From the NCBI GenBank assembly GCA_029256105.1, contig JAQSYO010000010.1, forward strand, positions 1-64,000: a stretch of 64,000 bases of DNA, written 5' to 3'. The first letter of the stretch is position 1. Each line of letters opens with the position of its first letter. Positions 63,845 to 64,000 of the stretch are shown here, one piece after another. The DNA comes from Herbinix sp. GTDB lineage: Bacteria > Bacillota > Clostridia > Lachnospirales > Lachnospiraceae. Under the pieces are notes generated by a model. The model was not told where the DNA came from. It was given only the letters and a program-made list of their open reading frames with translations, and did no database searches. The position numbers were made by a program, and so were the translations under genes.

Positions 63845-64000
63845 TTAGGACCTCCATTCCTTTAATGCTTTCGCTAATTGATCCGGACAGGAAGTTGGAC
63901 GTGAGCCACAAGGAACTCCTTCTAATTTGCGGATCACATCATCTACGGTCATTCCGATAACCAAGCGGGATAATCCGCCTGCGTTGCCGGAGCAGCCACC
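63845..64000 (-). CDS. TSCPD domain protein (TIGR03905-like), 5' end outside the window
   Basis: The last 51 codons of a gene that begins beyond the right edge. The peptide contains [36 protein letters not shown] and a stop at 63845-63847. The TSCPD string names the domain, found as a small stand-alone protein of ~80 aa in clostridia (TIGR03905) and at the C-terminus of class II ribonucleotide reductases. Its stop is two bases before the murG ATG, so the two are translationally close. Function unknown. Confidence 0.88.
   Translation of the reverse strand, partial: GGCSGNAGGLSRLVIGMTVDDVIRKLEGVPCGSRPTSCPDQLAKALKEWRS

Overview
The window reads as chromosomal DNA of a low-GC, Gram-positive, spore-forming, flagellated anaerobe, most likely a Lachnospiraceae member near the Lachnoclostridium/Clostridium phytofermentans group. 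Signs in the sequence are strong AGGAGG ribosome sites, several TTG/GTG starts, a T-box leader before metG, yaaL and bofA sporulation-associated genes, a DUF6240-like flagellar protein, and a Tad pilus locus with the Flp1, DUF5702-like and DUF6382/FHA proteins typical of that family. No insertion sequence, prophage, CRISPR array or rRNA gene was found.

Layout. 1-7250: tRNA-Phe and tRNA-Lys, a sirtuin, an iron-sulfur aldo/keto reductase, a membrane GGDEF/EAL protein with a degenerate GGDEF site, and transketolase. 7589-14520: a small membrane protein, an OmpR-type two-component system, an array of about nine degenerate 46-bp repeats, then an ABC-2 exporter followed by LytTR and DUF3021 genes. 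14567-18470 (minus): a heterodimeric multidrug-type ABC exporter preceded by a consensus promoter, a 27-codon leader ORF and an intrinsic terminator, which together look like an attenuator. 18650-25075: a small alarmone synthetase with an unknown membrane partner, an S1-domain protein, a PD-(D/E)XK-like protein, a secreted CAP protein and galE. 25130-34000: a DUF4846-CapA fusion lipoprotein, a DUF454 protein, T-box plus metG, ATP-type PEP carboxykinase with its own promoter and an 18-bp palindrome, and a DUF885 peptidase-like lipoprotein.

34287-40872: flagellar genes (DUF6240-like protein, flagellin, FliS) followed by a 44-bp tandem repeat array and a terminator. 40908-41532: yaaL and bofA, divergent. 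41798-50645: a Tad (type IVb) pilus locus with TadZ, TadA, TadB, TadC, Flp1 pilin, prepilin peptidase, TadE and a DUF6382/FHA protein. It is interrupted by a 15/43-bp repeat array and by what looks like a deletion fusion of two pseudopilin-type genes. 51462-55778: a large secreted GH87-type alpha-glucanase carrying six CARDB repeats. 56349-64000: two small membrane proteins, glpK, a rhomboid protease, a flavodoxin/SCP2-like fusion, a histidine kinase, a HIT protein, murG, and the C-terminus of a TSCPD-domain protein cut by the window edge.

The observations most worth following are the leader-peptide/terminator arrangement ahead of the heterodimeric ABC exporter, the broken gene and repeats inside the Tad locus, the small alarmone synthetase coupled to a tail-anchored coiled-coil protein, and three independent AT-rich noncoding tandem arrays whose periods all fall near 41-46 bp. 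I did not identify a clearly new multi-gene system. All family names rest on motif recognition, not on database searches.
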